From assembly GCF_022059845.1 (NCBI RefSeq), contig NZ_CP091851.1, forward strand, positions 1,860,001-1,924,000: a DNA stretch of 64,000 nt. The letters are read 5' to 3'. The position numbers and the translations under genes are program-made. This document shows positions 46,073 through 56,126 of the stretch, piece after piece. Within the stretch, counting starts at the first letter, position 1. Each line of letters begins with the position of its first letter. The notes under the pieces were generated by a model. That model ran no database searches. It saw nothing but the letters and a program-made list of their open reading frames with translations, and was not told where the DNA came from. The stretch comes from Terrirubrum flagellatum. GTDB taxonomy: Bacteria; Pseudomonadota; Alphaproteobacteria; Rhizobiales; Beijerinckiaceae.

Positions 46073-47731
46073 TCAGACTTCCAGAACCAGAACGTGGCAG
46101 ACGGGCTTCTTGCCCCAGGCCTGGTTGACCGCGCCCCGCACGGCGCGCTCCACCGCCTTCTCGACAGTCTCGGCGCTCCGTCGCCGCTGGCGCGGCAATC
46201 CCTCCAGCGTCTGGTCGACGACATCACCGACGAGATCGACCATGTCGACGCCGTTCTTCGAGCGCGGCGGCAGTCCCATCAGCGCGATCTCCGGCTCGGT
46301 GACGACCTCGCCCTTGCCGCTGATCGCGATCGCGATCGTGACGATGCCGACGAAGGAAAGCTTGCGGCGTTCACCGATCGTGGGGTCGGCGACGTCGATA
46401 AGGAGCTCGCCATCCTTCAACCGGCGACCGGCGCGGACGTGGTCGATGATCTCGGCCTTACCAGGCGCCAGCCGGACCATCGCGCCATTGAAGGCGCGCA
46501 CCACGTTCGGCACGCCCTGTGCTTTCGCGAAAGCCGCATGCTCGGTGAGATGCAGCGCCTCGCCATGGGCGGGAATGGCGATCTGCGGCCGCACCCATTC
46601 ATACATCCGCTTCAGCTCATCGCGCCTGGGATGGCCCGAGACATGAACGAGGTGCGTGCGGTCAGTGATCACCTCGACATCGTTCTTCACGAGTTCGTTG
46701 ATGATGCGATTGACGCCCTTCTCATTGCCGGGGATCGCTCGCGACGAGAAGATCACGCGGTCGCCTCCCGCGAGCGAGAGATCGGGATGATCGCCGAACG
46801 CAATGCGCGCCATCGCGGCGCGCGGCTCGCCCTGGCTTCCCGTCAGCAATGCGACCACCTTGTTGCGCGGCAGGCGCTGCGCCGCGTCCGCGCCGAGAAA
46901 CGGCTTCAACCCATCGAGAAGGCCCAGCTCACGCGAGACCTCGACGACGCGATCCATGGCGCGGCCGACGACGCAGACCTGACGTCCCGCGGCTTCAGCC
47001 GCCTCCGCGACGGCGCGCATGCGCGCGACATTCGATGCGAAAGTCGTCACGGCGACGCGGTTCTTTGAATTCTGGATGATGTCGCGCAGCGAGCGCGCGA
47101 CGTCGGACTCGCTCGGGCTGATCCCGTCGCGGACGACATTGGTGGAGTCGCAGATCAGAGCGAGCACGCCTTCGTCGCCGAGGGCGCGCAATCTCGTTTC
47201 ATCCGTGGGTTGGCCGACGATCGGCGTCTCGTCGATTTTCCAGTCGCCCGTGTGAACGATGGTTCCGAGGGACGTCTTCAGCGCAAGCGCATTCGACTCA
47301 GGAATCGAATGCGCGACATTGATGAACTCGCAGGAGAATGGCCCGAGATTGAAAGGCTTCCCCGGCGCCACGCGCGTAATCGGCAGCTTCGGCGCGTTCG
47401 GCTCATTGAGCTTGCGAATTTCCAGCAGGTTCGCGGCGAACTTCGTCGCGTAGATCGGCGCGTGCAAACGCGGCCAGAGATCAACCACAGCGCCGATATG
47501 GTCCTCGTGCGCGTGGGTGATGACGATCCCGAGTAGATTCTTGCGCTCTTCCTCGATGAAGGAGAGGTCGGGAAGCACTAGATCGACGCCGGGAAGGTCG
47601 TCGCCGGCGAAGCTCACGCCGCAGTCGACGAGAATCCATTTCTTGCGTCCCTGCGGTCCAAAACCATAGAGCGCGGCGTTCATGCCGATTTCGCCGAGAC
47701 CGCCGAGCGGCGCGAAGACCAGTTCGTCCAT
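46073..47731 (-). CDS. rnj: Ribonuclease J
   Basis: 552 residues from ATG 47731 preceded by AGGAAGGGCA; an in-frame start at 47755 would overlap birA. Metallo-beta-lactamase/beta-CASP exo- and endoribonuclease: PLGGLGEIGMNAALYG, ITHAHEDHIGAV (HxHxDH), VHTGDWKIDETP, LICDSTN and VSGHPRRDELKRMYEW. The C-terminal region is shorter and more variable. It processes rRNA and degrades mRNA. The gene lies downstream of nuoN-birA, the usual alphaproteobacterial order. Confidence 0.93.
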   Translation of the reverse strand: MDELVFAPLGGLGEIGMNAALYGFGPQGRKKWILVDCGVSFAGDDLPGVDLVLPDLSFIEEERKNLLGIVITHAHEDHIGAVVDLWPRLHAPIYATKFAANLLEIRKLNEPNAPKLPITRVAPGKPFNLGPFSCEFINVAHSIPESNALALKTSLGTIVHTGDWKIDETPIVGQPTDETRLRALGDEGVLALICDSTNVVRDGISPSESDVARSLRDIIQNSKNRVAVTTFASNVARMRAVAEAAEAAGRQVCVVGRAMDRVVEVSRELGLLDGLKPFLGADAAQRLPRNKVVALLTGSQGEPRAAMARIAFGDHPDLSLAGGDRVIFSSRAIPGNEKGVNRIINELVKNDVEVITDRTHLVHVSGHPRRDELKRMYEWVRPQIAIPAHGEALHLTEHAAFAKAQGVPNVVRAFNGAMVRLAPGKAEIIDHVRAGRRLKDGELLIDVADPTIGERRKLSFVGIVTIAIAISGKGEVVTEPEIALMGLPPRSKNGVDMVDLVGDVVDQTLEGLPRQRRRSAETVEKAVERAVRGAVNQAWGKKPVCHVLVLEV

Positions 47732-47751
47732 TGCCCTTCCTGTTGACGCGC

Positions 47752-48531
47752 TCACGCCGCTTGCGATCGCAGCGCGACGTCGCCGGCATGGATTACTTCG
47801 GTCCCCTCCGCGGTATCAAGGACCAGACGGCCTTCGCGATCAATCTCCCGGAAGACGCCGCGAACAATTTTGCCGTCCTGCGTGACCGAAATCGTTTCAT
47901 TCAACCCTGCGGCCGACGACGACCAGTCCTTGCGTGTCTTCTCGAAATCGTCGCCGCGTCGCCATTGATCCAGTCGCGAGACCATCGAGTCGGAAAAGCG
48001 TTCGATCAGCGCCGATGGCTCGACGCGATAACCAAGCGCCTCAAGATCGGTTGTGGGATAAGCAACGCCTTCAGGATGGGTCGCGAGATTGACGCCAATG
48101 CCGATCGAGATAGCGTAGCGCGCGGCTGGCGTCCACGCGCCTTCGAGCAGGACGCCCGCGAGTTTTGCGCCATCGATGAGCGCGTCATTGGGCCACTTCA
48201 GGCGAAGGCGATCGCCAAGGCCCGTCAGGTCCCCCAACGCGTCGCGCAGCGCGAGGCCCGTCACGAAGCCAAGCTGCGGCCCCTTCGCGACCGGACAGGG
48301 ATCGACGAGCAACAGCGTGGCGTAGAGATTTCCGCGCTCGGACACCCAGACGCGGCCGTTCCGTCCTCGTCCACCCTCTTGCCTGTCGGCGACGATCCAG
48401 ACCTGACCGGCGTCGCCGGAACGGACAAGGTTCGCCGCCTCGTCCATCGTTGAACGAACAGTCTCGTGGCGGATCAGCCGAAAGCCCGCAGCGATCGCGC
48501 GAGGTCCGAGACCCGCCGAGGCTTCGCCCAC
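47752..48531 (-). CDS. birA: Biotin--[acetyl-CoA-carboxylase] ligase (BirA, catalytic only)
   Basis: 259 residues from GTG 48531, 1 nt after the nuoN stop; a longer open frame upstream is antisense-like coding inside nuoN and not used. Biotin-protein ligase core: STMDEAANLV, DRQEGGRGRNGRVWVSERG (GRGRxGR-type biotinyl-AMP loop), RLKWPNDALIDGAKLAGVLL and GIGVNLATHPEG, with the C-terminal SH3-like domain. There is no N-terminal DNA-binding domain, so it does not act as the biotin repressor. Confidence 0.92.
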   Translation of the reverse strand: MGEASAGLGPRAIAAGFRLIRHETVRSTMDEAANLVRSGDAGQVWIVADRQEGGRGRNGRVWVSERGNLYATLLLVDPCPVAKGPQLGFVTGLALRDALGDLTGLGDRLRLKWPNDALIDGAKLAGVLLEGAWTPAARYAISIGIGVNLATHPEGVAYPTTDLEALGYRVEPSALIERFSDSMVSRLDQWRRGDDFEKTRKDWSSSAAGLNETISVTQDGKIVRGVFREIDREGRLVLDTAEGTEVIHAGDVALRSQAA

Positions 48532-48532
48532 G

Positions 48533-49960
48533 TCAGAACAGCGACTTCGCCGCGGCCGCGGCCGCATTGAACAGCGTGGCCGGCGCAATCGAGAGCAACG
48601 CGACGAACAGGGTGCAGACGAATACGACGCCGCCGACCACGCCGCGCCCCTCGTCGAAGGTCGGTTTCGGCTCATCGAAATACATCAGCTTGACGATGCG
48701 CAGATAGTAGTAGGCGCCGACGACGCTGGTCACGACGCCGACGACAGCCAGCGTAAACAGCTTCGCGTTGATGGCGGCGGAGAAGACGTAGAATTTCGCC
48801 CAGAAGCCCGCCAGCGGCGGGATGCCAGCGAGCGAGAACATCATCGCCGCCAGCGCAAAGGCCATCAGCGGATTGGTGCGGGAAAGCCCGGCGAGATCCT
48901 CGATCGTCTCCACCGCCTGTCCGGCGCGGCGCATCATCAGCACGCAGCCGAAGGAGCCGAGCGTCGTCACCATATAGATCGCCATATAGGTGATCACGCC
49001 CTGCACGCCGTCCGCTGTGCCTGCTGCGAGGCCGACGAGCGCATAGCCCATGTTTGCAATCGAGGAATAGGCGAGCAGCCGCTTGATATTCGTCTGACCG
49101 ATCGCGGCGAAAGCGCCGAGCGCCATGGAAGCGATCGAGACGAAAACAATCACCTGCTGCCACTGCGGCAGCATGGTCGGAAACGCCGTCACGACGAGCC
49201 GCACCAGCATGCCCATCGCCGCCATCTTCGGAGCTGCCGCGAAAAAGGCCGCGACCGGCGTCGGCGCCCCCTCATAGACATCTGGCGTCCACATATGGAA
49301 CGGCACCGCCGAAATCTTGAAGCAGAGGCCGGCAAGAATGAAGACGAGGCCAACGACGACACCGGTCGAGCCGCCATGCTGCACCGCGGTCGCGATGGCG
49401 TTGAAAGTGGTCGCGCCAGAGAAGCCATACACGAGCGATGCGCCATAGAGCAGCATGCCTGACGAGAGCGCGCCGAGGACGAAATATTTGAGGCCGGCTT
49501 CAGTTGCCTTGCCGTCATCGCGATGGATCGCGGCCACGACATAGAGCGAGAGCGACTGCAATTCGAGGCCTATATAAAGCGCGATCAGATCGTTGGCCGA
49601 AATCATCATCATCATGCCAAGCGTCGCCAGCAGCACGAGCAGCGAGAACTCGTAGCGCTCGACCTTCGACTGATCTAGCCATTCAAACGACATCAAAAGC
49701 GCCGCCGCGGAACCGACAAGAGTGAACACCTTCATCAGCTTGGCGAAACTGTCGGCGATGAACACGCCGTCGAAGGTCGTCTTGCCCGGCGCCGCGAAAT
49801 GCACGAGGCCCAACACCACGATCAGCAGGCCGACCGAAAAAGCCTGGATCAGGCGGCGCGCGGCGTCGCCCTGCACCGCGCCGATCAGCACAAGCGCGAG
49901 CGTTCCAATGGCAAGGACGATCTCAGGGAGCGCCGGCGCGAAAGAAGGAAGCGACGTCAT
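48533..49960 (-). CDS. nuoN: NADH-quinone oxidoreductase subunit N
   Basis: 475 residues from ATG 49960 (MTSLPSFAPALPEIVLAIGT). Antiporter-like complex I membrane subunit with about 14 helices. Conserved pieces: LFLLVLLATLGMMMMISAND-type helix, VVAAIHRDDGKATEAGLKYF, VPFHMWTPDVYEGAPTPVAA (Lys-rich proton channel helix nearby) and KRLLAYSSIANMGYALVG. Last nuo gene of the operon, 7 nt after nuoM. It pumps protons. Confidence 0.95.
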   Translation of the reverse strand: MTSLPSFAPALPEIVLAIGTLALVLIGAVQGDAARRLIQAFSVGLLIVVLGLVHFAAPGKTTFDGVFIADSFAKLMKVFTLVGSAAALLMSFEWLDQSKVERYEFSLLVLLATLGMMMMISANDLIALYIGLELQSLSLYVVAAIHRDDGKATEAGLKYFVLGALSSGMLLYGASLVYGFSGATTFNAIATAVQHGGSTGVVVGLVFILAGLCFKISAVPFHMWTPDVYEGAPTPVAAFFAAAPKMAAMGMLVRLVVTAFPTMLPQWQQVIVFVSIASMALGAFAAIGQTNIKRLLAYSSIANMGYALVGLAAGTADGVQGVITYMAIYMVTTLGSFGCVLMMRRAGQAVETIEDLAGLSRTNPLMAFALAAMMFSLAGIPPLAGFWAKFYVFSAAINAKLFTLAVVGVVTSVVGAYYYLRIVKLMYFDEPKPTFDEGRGVVGGVVFVCTLFVALLSIAPATLFNAAAAAAKSLF

Positions 49961-49967
49961 CTGGGGC

Positions 49968-51473
49968 TCACTGAGCAATCAGCATGGCGGTCTTCGTCAC
50001 TGACAAAGCCGCCTGATAGTTCTTGATGAGAAGTTCGGTCGAAGCCGCGAAAGCGTCGAGGATCGGACCGGGCCTGATGCCGTAATAGATCGTCAGAATC
50101 ACGAGCGGCGCGAAGATCGCCTGCTCGCGAATATTCAGGTCCATGATGTCCTTCAGAGCGGGCTTCTCGATCACGCCGAAGATCATTCGGGCGTAGAGCC
50201 AGAGCGCGTAGCACGCCGACAGAATGACGCCTGTGGTCGCGAAGAACGCCACCCAAGGATTAGCTCGGAACGCTCCCGTCAGTGACAGGAACTCGCCGAT
50301 GAATCCCGATGTGCCGGGCAAGCCGACATTCGCCATCGTAAAGATCATGAACACCACGGCGTAGAGTGGCATGCGCTGCACGAGGCCGCCATAGGCCGCG
50401 ATCTCGCGGGTGTGCATGCGGTCATAGACCACGCCGACGCAGAGGAAGAGCGCGCCGGAGACGAGGCCGTGCGACACCATCTGGAACATGGCGCCCTGCA
50501 CGCCCTGCGGGTTCATCGTGAACAGGCCCATGGTCACGAAGCCCATATGGGCGACGGAGGAATAGGCGATCAGCTTCTTCACATCCTCCTGCATCATCGC
50601 AACCAGCGAGGCGTAGATGATCGCGATGATCGAAAGCGCATAGACGAGCGGCGCGAAATAGACCGACGCGTCCGGGAACATCGGCAACGAGAACCGGATG
50701 AAGCCGTATCCGCCCATCTTCAGAAGGATGCCCGCCAGGATCACGGAACCCGCGGTCGGCGCCTCGACGTGCGCATCGGGAAGCCAGGTGTGGACCGGCC
50801 ACATCGGCATCTTCACCGCGAAGGAGGCGAAGAAAGCGAGCCACAGCCATTTCTGCATCCCGGTCGGGAAGCTGTGCTTGAGCAGCATGGCGATGTCGGT
50901 CGTGCCCGCCTGCCAGTACATCGCCATGATGGCGAGCAGCATCAGCACCGAGCCGAGCAGCGTGTAGAGGAAGAACTTGAAGGCGGCATAGATGCGCCTC
51001 TTGCCGCCCCACACGCCGATGATGATGAACATCGGGATCAGGCCGGCTTCAAAGAAGAGGTAGAAGCCGATCAGGTCGAGCGCGACGAAGACGCCGATCA
51101 TCAGCGTCTCGAGTACGAGGAATGCCACCATATATTCGCGTACGCGCGTCTCGATCGACGTCCAGGACGCAAGGATGCAGAACGGCATCAGGAACGTCGT
51201 CAGCAGCACGAACGGCATGGAGAAGCCGTCGACCCCGAGGCGGAAACGGATCGCGTCCGAGATCCAGGCGTAATCCTCGGTGAGCTGGAAGGACGGCGAC
51301 GCCGTATCGAACCGCGTCCAAGCCACGATCGATACGATGAAAGTGACGATCGTCGTCCAGAGCGCAATGTAACGCACGTTCTGGAGGTTCGCCTCATTCT
51401 CGTCGCGGAAAGCGAGAATCAGCGCCGAGCCAAGCAGCGGCAGCAGCAGCAGGCCGGAAAGCAGGCCGGGCAT
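49968..51473 (-). CDS. nuoM: NADH-quinone oxidoreductase subunit M
   Basis: 501 residues; its ATG overlaps the nuoL stop by one base (TGATG). About 14 membrane helices of the antiporter type. Motifs: [40 protein letters not shown] (with the conserved Glu), [20 protein letters not shown] and [19 protein letters not shown]. Proton-translocating distal membrane arm of complex I. Confidence 0.96.
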   Translation of the reverse strand: MPGLLSGLLLLPLLGSALILAFRDENEANLQNVRYIALWTTIVTFIVSIVAWTRFDTASPSFQLTEDYAWISDAIRFRLGVDGFSMPFVLLTTFLMPFCILASWTSIETRVREYMVAFLVLETLMIGVFVALDLIGFYLFFEAGLIPMFIIIGVWGGKRRIYAAFKFFLYTLLGSVLMLLAIMAMYWQAGTTDIAMLLKHSFPTGMQKWLWLAFFASFAVKMPMWPVHTWLPDAHVEAPTAGSVILAGILLKMGGYGFIRFSLPMFPDASVYFAPLVYALSIIAIIYASLVAMMQEDVKKLIAYSSVAHMGFVTMGLFTMNPQGVQGAMFQMVSHGLVSGALFLCVGVVYDRMHTREIAAYGGLVQRMPLYAVVFMIFTMANVGLPGTSGFIGEFLSLTGAFRANPWVAFFATTGVILSACYALWLYARMIFGVIEKPALKDIMDLNIREQAIFAPLVILTIYYGIRPGPILDAFAASTELLIKNYQAALSVTKTAMLIAQ

Positions 51474-53497
51474 CAGTGCGCTCCCCCGAACATCGACCAG
51501 GTCACGAGCGCAGCCACTCCCAGCAGCATCGCGAAGGCGTAGTGATAGACGTAGCCCGTCTGCAGTCGGACCACGCGGTTGGTGACATCGATGACGCGCG
51601 CCGAGATTCCGTCAGGCCCAAGCCCGTCGATGACGGCGCCGTCGCCTTTCTTCCAGAGGAAGGTTCCGAGCCAACGTGCCGGCCGCACGAACAGGAAGTC
51701 GTAGATCTCGTCGAAATACCACTTGTTGAGCAGGAACTGATAGAGCACGGGCTGGCTCGCGGCGAGCTTCGCCGGCAGGTCCGGCCGCTTCATGTAGAAC
51801 CAGTAAGCGATGAGGAAGCCGATGATCATCGCGATGAACGGCGCGAGCTGCACGCTCACCGGAGAGTCGTGCATCTCGCGCATGATGTGATTATCCTTGG
51901 CGAAATAGAGCGCGCCGGCCCAGAACTCCTCGAAATCATGGCCGATGAAGCCGGCTTCGAACGCCCTGCCCGCCGCGATCGCGCCGAGCGCGAGAATGGC
52001 GAGCGGGATAAGCATGGTCAGCGGCGATTCATGCGGCGCATGAGCATGATCATCATGGCTGTCGCCATGCGCGTGGTCGTCATGGGCGTGAACATCGTGC
52101 GCGTGATCGTGGTGATCGTCATGCGCACGCGCATGCCCATCGTGGCCGCCCCAGCGCGCCTGTCCCTCGAAAGTGAGGAAATAGAGCCGCCAGGAGTAGA
52201 AGCTCGTCATGCCGGCCGCGACGACCAGCAGGACGAAGGCGCTGGCGGCGCCGAAGCGATGCGACGCGAAGGCGGATTCGATGATGGCGTCCTTCGAGAA
52301 GAAGCCGGCGGTCAGCGGGAAGCCGGTCAGCGCCAGCGTGCCGATCATCATCATAGCGGCGGTGAACGGGATATATTTCCGAAGGCCGCCCATCTTCCGG
52401 ATGTCCTGCTCGTGATGCATCGCATGGATGACCGAGCCGGAGCCAAGGAACAGCAGCGCCTTGAAGAAGGCGTGCGTGAAGAGGTGAAAGATGCCGGCGC
52501 CGTAGGCGCCAACGCCGAGGCCGACGAACATGTAACCGAGCTGCGAGCAGGTCGAATAGGCGATCACGCGCTTGATGTCGTTCTGCACGAGGCCGACAGT
52601 CGCCGCGAAGAAGGCCGTTGTCGCGCCGATGATGACGACGACCGAGAGAGCGTCTGGCGCCCATTCGAAGATCGGCGACAGGCGCGCGACCATGAACACG
52701 CCGGCGGTGACCATGGTCGCGGCGTGGATGAGCGCGGAGACCGGAGTCGGGCCTTCCATCGCGTCCGGCAGCCAGGTGTGCAGCAGGAACTGCGCCGACT
52801 TGCCCATGGCGCCCATGAAGAGCAGCAGACAGGTCAGCGTCAGCGCGTTCCACTCGAAGCCGATGAATTTGAACGTCGCACTCTGCAACTCGCCGACGCG
52901 CGGGAAGATGCCGTCGAACGCGATCGAGCCAAACAGCACGAAGACGAGGAAGATGCCGAGGGCGAAACCGAAATCGCCGACACGATTGACGATGAACGCC
53001 TTCATGGCGGCGTCGCGCGCCGATTTTTTCTCGTACCAGAAACCGATCAGCAGATAGCTCGCGAGGCCGACGCCCTCCCAGCCGAAGAACATCTGGGCGA
53101 GATTGTCCGCCGTCACCAGCATGAGCATCGCGAAGGTGAACAGCGAGAGGTAGGCGAAGAACCGCGGCCGCGACGGGTCCTCGTGCATGTAGCCGACGGA
53201 ATAGAGGTGAACGAGCGAAGACACCGTGTTCACCACCACGAGCATGACGAGCGTCAGCCGGTCGATGCGGAACGCCCAGTCGACGACGAGGTCGCCGGAC
53301 TGCATCCATTGCGCGACCTGAATGCGGGTCATGCCGTTCGGCGCATCGAAGGAGAAGAAGGCGACCCAGGACAAGACCGCGCAGATCATCAGGAACGAGG
53401 TCGTGACGATCTCGCTCGGGCGCGCGCCGATCACCCGACCGAACAGGCCGGCAATGAGGAAGCCGAAGAGAGGAAGGAAGACGATCGCGTGATACAT
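51473..53497 (-). CDS. nuoL: NADH-quinone oxidoreductase subunit L
   Basis: 674 residues, 3 nt after nuoK. Antiporter-like subunit with a long C-terminal lateral helix. Conserved parts: [20 protein letters not shown] (key Glu), [20 protein letters not shown] and [21 protein letters not shown] His/Asp-rich insertion (about residues 449-491, encoded near 52028-52150) lies between late helices; it contains about twenty His. Similar runs occur in NuoL of other Hyphomicrobiales. It completes the distal proton-pumping end of complex I. Confidence 0.96.
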   Translation of the reverse strand: MYHAIVFLPLFGFLIAGLFGRVIGARPSEIVTTSFLMICAVLSWVAFFSFDAPNGMTRIQVAQWMQSGDLVVDWAFRIDRLTLVMLVVVNTVSSLVHLYSVGYMHEDPSRPRFFAYLSLFTFAMLMLVTADNLAQMFFGWEGVGLASYLLIGFWYEKKSARDAAMKAFIVNRVGDFGFALGIFLVFVLFGSIAFDGIFPRVGELQSATFKFIGFEWNALTLTCLLLFMGAMGKSAQFLLHTWLPDAMEGPTPVSALIHAATMVTAGVFMVARLSPIFEWAPDALSVVVIIGATTAFFAATVGLVQNDIKRVIAYSTCSQLGYMFVGLGVGAYGAGIFHLFTHAFFKALLFLGSGSVIHAMHHEQDIRKMGGLRKYIPFTAAMMMIGTLALTGFPLTAGFFSKDAIIESAFASHRFGAASAFVLLVVAAGMTSFYSWRLYFLTFEGQARWGGHDGHARAHDDHHDHAHDVHAHDDHAHGDSHDDHAHAPHESPLTMLIPLAILALGAIAAGRAFEAGFIGHDFEEFWAGALYFAKDNHIMREMHDSPVSVQLAPFIAMIIGFLIAYWFYMKRPDLPAKLAASQPVLYQFLLNKWYFDEIYDFLFVRPARWLGTFLWKKGDGAVIDGLGPDGISARVIDVTNRVVRLQTGYVYHYAFAMLLGVAALVTWSMFGGAH

Positions 53498-53499
53498 CT

Positions 53500-53808
53500 T
53501 CAGCCCTTCATCATGTTGATGTCTTCGACCGCGATCGTGCCGCGGTTGCGGAAGAACACCACGAGGATCGCAAGGCCGATCGCCGCTTCGGCCGCCGCCA
53601 CCGTGAGCACGAAGAGCGCGAACACCTGCCCGACGATGTCGTTCAGGAAGGCCGAGAACGCGACGAAGTTGATGTTCACGGCGAGCAGGATCAACTCGAC
53701 CGACATCAGGATGACGATGACGTTCTTGCGGTTCAGGAAGATGCCGAACACGCCGATCGTGAACAGGATCGCCGCGACTGTGAGATAGTGGCCGACGCCG
53801 ATGATCAT
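53500..53808 (-). CDS. nuoK: NADH-quinone oxidoreductase subunit K
   Basis: 102 residues from ATG 53808 (GAGGG 4 nt upstream). Three membrane helices carrying the two buried Glu residues: [17 protein letters not shown] and [15 protein letters not shown]. It ends [11 protein letters not shown], the usual alphaproteobacterial C-terminus. A longer open frame in this phase continues into nuoJ and is not coding. Part of the central hydrophilic axis of complex I. Confidence 0.96.
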   Translation of the reverse strand: MIIGVGHYLTVAAILFTIGVFGIFLNRKNVIVILMSVELILLAVNINFVAFSAFLNDIVGQVFALFVLTVAAAEAAIGLAILVVFFRNRGTIAVEDINMMKG

Positions 53809-53819
53809 GTCGCCCTCGC

Positions 53820-54431
53820 CTAAACGCCCGCCCGCGAGGGCACTTTCTTGATTTCCATCGCCGTCGCCTTGGTGCGCGCCACCTGCTGAGCGATGTTCTG
53901 CCGCTTGATCCCGGTGCGCTCGCGCAAGGTGAGCACGATCGCGCCGATCATCGCGACGAGCAGCACGAGGCCCGCCGCCTGGAAGAAGTAGACATATTTC
54001 GTGTACAGCAGCCGTCCGATCGCAGCGGTGTTCGTCATGTCTGTCGGAATCGCCGTCGGCGCGCCCTGCACCACCTTGACGAGATTGGGATCGATCGCCC
54101 AGGCGCCGACCACGACGATCAATTCGGCTGCGAACACCAGCGCGATCAGCGCGCCGAATGGCAGATATTGCTGGAAGCCCTGCCGCAGTTCGGCGAAATC
54201 CACGTCGAGCATCATGGTCACGAACAGGAACAGCACCGCGACCGCGCCGACATAGACGACGACGAGGATCATCGCGAGGAATTCGGCGCCGAGGATCAGG
54301 AAAAGCCCGGCGGCGTTCACGAACGCTAGGATGAGATAGAGCACGGAATGAACGGGATTGCGCGACGCCACGACCATGAAGGCCGAGGCAATCAGCACGG
54401 CGGAGAAGAGGTAGAAGAAGAGCGCGGCCAC
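53820..54431 (-). CDS. nuoJ: NADH-quinone oxidoreductase subunit J
   Basis: 203 residues from GTG 54431, which has GGAG 7 nt upstream; it starts [20 protein letters not shown], and upstream open frame is antisense-like. Five membrane helices with [40 protein letters not shown] and [11 protein letters not shown], all typical. The C-terminus is a basic cytoplasmic tail. Membrane-arm subunit next to NuoK. Confidence 0.95.
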   Translation of the reverse strand: MAALFFYLFSAVLIASAFMVVASRNPVHSVLYLILAFVNAAGLFLILGAEFLAMILVVVYVGAVAVLFLFVTMMLDVDFAELRQGFQQYLPFGALIALVFAAELIVVVGAWAIDPNLVKVVQGAPTAIPTDMTNTAAIGRLLYTKYVYFFQAAGLVLLVAMIGAIVLTLRERTGIKRQNIAQQVARTKATAMEIKKVPSRAGV

Positions 54432-54445
54432 GTCGGGGCTCCGTC

Positions 54446-54934
54446 TCAGCGATAGGGCGCGTCGAGCGCGATGTTGCGCGCAATCTCGCGCTCCCAGCGC
54501 GCGCCATTCGCCAGCAGCCGATCCTTGTCGAAGAACAGCTCTTCGCGGGTCTCGGTCGCGAACTCGAAGTTCGGCCCCTCGACGATGGCGTCCACCGGGC
54601 AGGCTTCCTGGCACATGCCGCAATAGATGCACTTCGTCATGTCGATGTCGTAGCGCGTGGTGCGGCGCGTGCCGTCATTGCGGCGGGGACCGGCCTCAAT
54701 GGTGATCGCCTGCGCCGGGCAGATCGCCTCGCACAGTTTGCAGGCGATGCAGCGCTCCTCGCCGTTGGGATAGCGGCGCAGCGCATGCTCGCCGCGGAAG
54801 CGCGGCGAAATCTGTCCCTTCTCGAAGGGATAGTTCAACGTCGCCTTCGGCTTGAAGAAGTAGCGCATCGACAGGAAGAACGCCGATACGAACTCCTTGA
54901 GCAGGAGGGATTTTGCGGCCTGGGCGAGAGCCAT
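54446..54934 (-). CDS. nuoI: NADH-quinone oxidoreductase subunit I
   Basis: 162 residues. Two [4Fe-4S] motifs, [12 protein letters not shown] and [12 protein letters not shown] (C-x2-C-x2-C-x3-C each), bind clusters N6a and N6b. The N-terminal amphipathic region ([20 protein letters not shown]) is as in alphaproteobacterial/mitochondrial TYKY subunits. It passes electrons from NuoG to NuoB at the membrane interface. It follows nuoH by 16 nt. Confidence 0.97.
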   Translation of the reverse strand: MALAQAAKSLLLKEFVSAFFLSMRYFFKPKATLNYPFEKGQISPRFRGEHALRRYPNGEERCIACKLCEAICPAQAITIEAGPRRNDGTRRTTRYDIDMTKCIYCGMCQEACPVDAIVEGPNFEFATETREELFFDKDRLLANGARWEREIARNIALDAPYR

Positions 54935-54950
54935 CGTCAGTCTCCGGCCA

Positions 54951-56123
54951 TCAACTCAATCCGCCCCAGCCTGTGAGCTGGAGCACGAACGCCACGATCG
55001 CGACATAGCCAAGCGAGATCGGCAGGAACACCTTCCAGCCGAGACGCATGAGCTGGTCATAGCGGTAGCGCGGCACGAACGCCTTAACCATGGCGAACAT
55101 GAAGAACACGAGGCAGACCTTGGCGAGGAACCAGATCAGCCCGGGAATCCAGGTGAAGGGCGGGAAGCCGAGCGGCGATGTCCATCCGCCGAGGAACAGG
55201 ATCGTCGTCAGCGCGCACATGGTCATAATCGCCACGTACTCGCCGAGCATGAACAGCAGATAAGGCGTCGAGGAGTATTCGACCATGAAGCCGGCGACGA
55301 GTTCGGACTCGGCTTCGGCGAGATCGAAGGGCGGACGGTTCGTCTCGGCCAGCGCTGAGACGAAGAAGATCACGAACATCGGCAGCAGCGGCAGCCAGAA
55401 CCAGTTCAGGAACGTCAGCCACGGAACGCCGAGCTTGGTCGCGAGCCCGTATTTCTCCTGGAACGTCACGATGTCGGAGAGATTGAGCGAGCCAACGCAT
55501 AGCAGCGCCGTGATGATCACGAAGCCGATCGAGACTTCGTAGGACACCATCTGGGCCGCGGCGCGCAGCGCGCTCAGGAAGGGATATTTCGAGTTCGACG
55601 CCCAACCGCCCATGATGATGCCGTAGACGCCGAGCGACGAGATTGCGAAGACATAGAGGATGCCGACATTGATGTTGGCGATCACCCACCCTGAGGTGAC
55701 GGGGATCACCGCCCATGCCGACAGCGCGAGCATGCAGGTGACGAACGGCGCAAGCAGGAACACGCCCTTGTTGGCGCCAGCCGGAATAATCGGCTCCTTG
55801 AAGACGAATTTCAGCAGGTCGGCGAAGCTCTGCAGCAGGCCAAAGGGGCCAACCACGTTCGGACCGCGCCGCAACTGCACCGCCGCCCAGATCTTGCGGT
55901 CGGCGAGCAGCAGGAAAGCGATGATGACGAGCAGGCAGACGAGAAGGACAAGGCCTTCGACGGCGTAGAGCAGCACGTTGAGGAACCAGTCCGTCTGCGT
56001 GATCAACCACCACAGGACGAATGCTGCAATCGCGACGCCGGCGATCGCAACGACGCCAAGCGTGACATAGATCGGAAGGCGCGAGACGCCAGAGGCCGGC
56101 GCGCGCGTGGAGATGTCAGTCAT
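54951..56123 (-). CDS. nuoH: NADH-quinone oxidoreductase subunit H
   Basis: 390 residues, about 40-50 longer than most NuoH. The extra part is an N-terminal hydrophobic segment (residues 18-45, [20 protein letters not shown]) before the usual first helix. Core motifs: [61 protein letters not shown] (quinone-site loop) and [20 protein letters not shown]. It forms part of the quinone chamber. It starts 3 nt after the nuoG stop. Confidence 0.95.
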   Translation of the reverse strand: MTDISTRAPASGVSRLPIYVTLGVVAIAGVAIAAFVLWWLITQTDWFLNVLLYAVEGLVLLVCLLVIIAFLLLADRKIWAAVQLRRGPNVVGPFGLLQSFADLLKFVFKEPIIPAGANKGVFLLAPFVTCMLALSAWAVIPVTSGWVIANINVGILYVFAISSLGVYGIIMGGWASNSKYPFLSALRAAAQMVSYEVSIGFVIITALLCVGSLNLSDIVTFQEKYGLATKLGVPWLTFLNWFWLPLLPMFVIFFVSALAETNRPPFDLAEAESELVAGFMVEYSSTPYLLFMLGEYVAIMTMCALTTILFLGGWTSPLGFPPFTWIPGLIWFLAKVCLVFFMFAMVKAFVPRYRYDQLMRLGWKVFLPISLGYVAIVAFVLQLTGWGGLS

Positions 56124-56126
56124 CCG

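Noticed and set aside
45659-47068. Plus-strand open frame opposite RNase J
   Set aside because: Antisense shadow of rnj with no recognisable motif or start signal.
51476-53788. Long plus-strand open frame opposite nuoL
   Set aside because: It mirrors nuoL codons, is extremely rich in Arg/Glu/Asp/His without domain motifs, and is a product of high GC at third codon positions.
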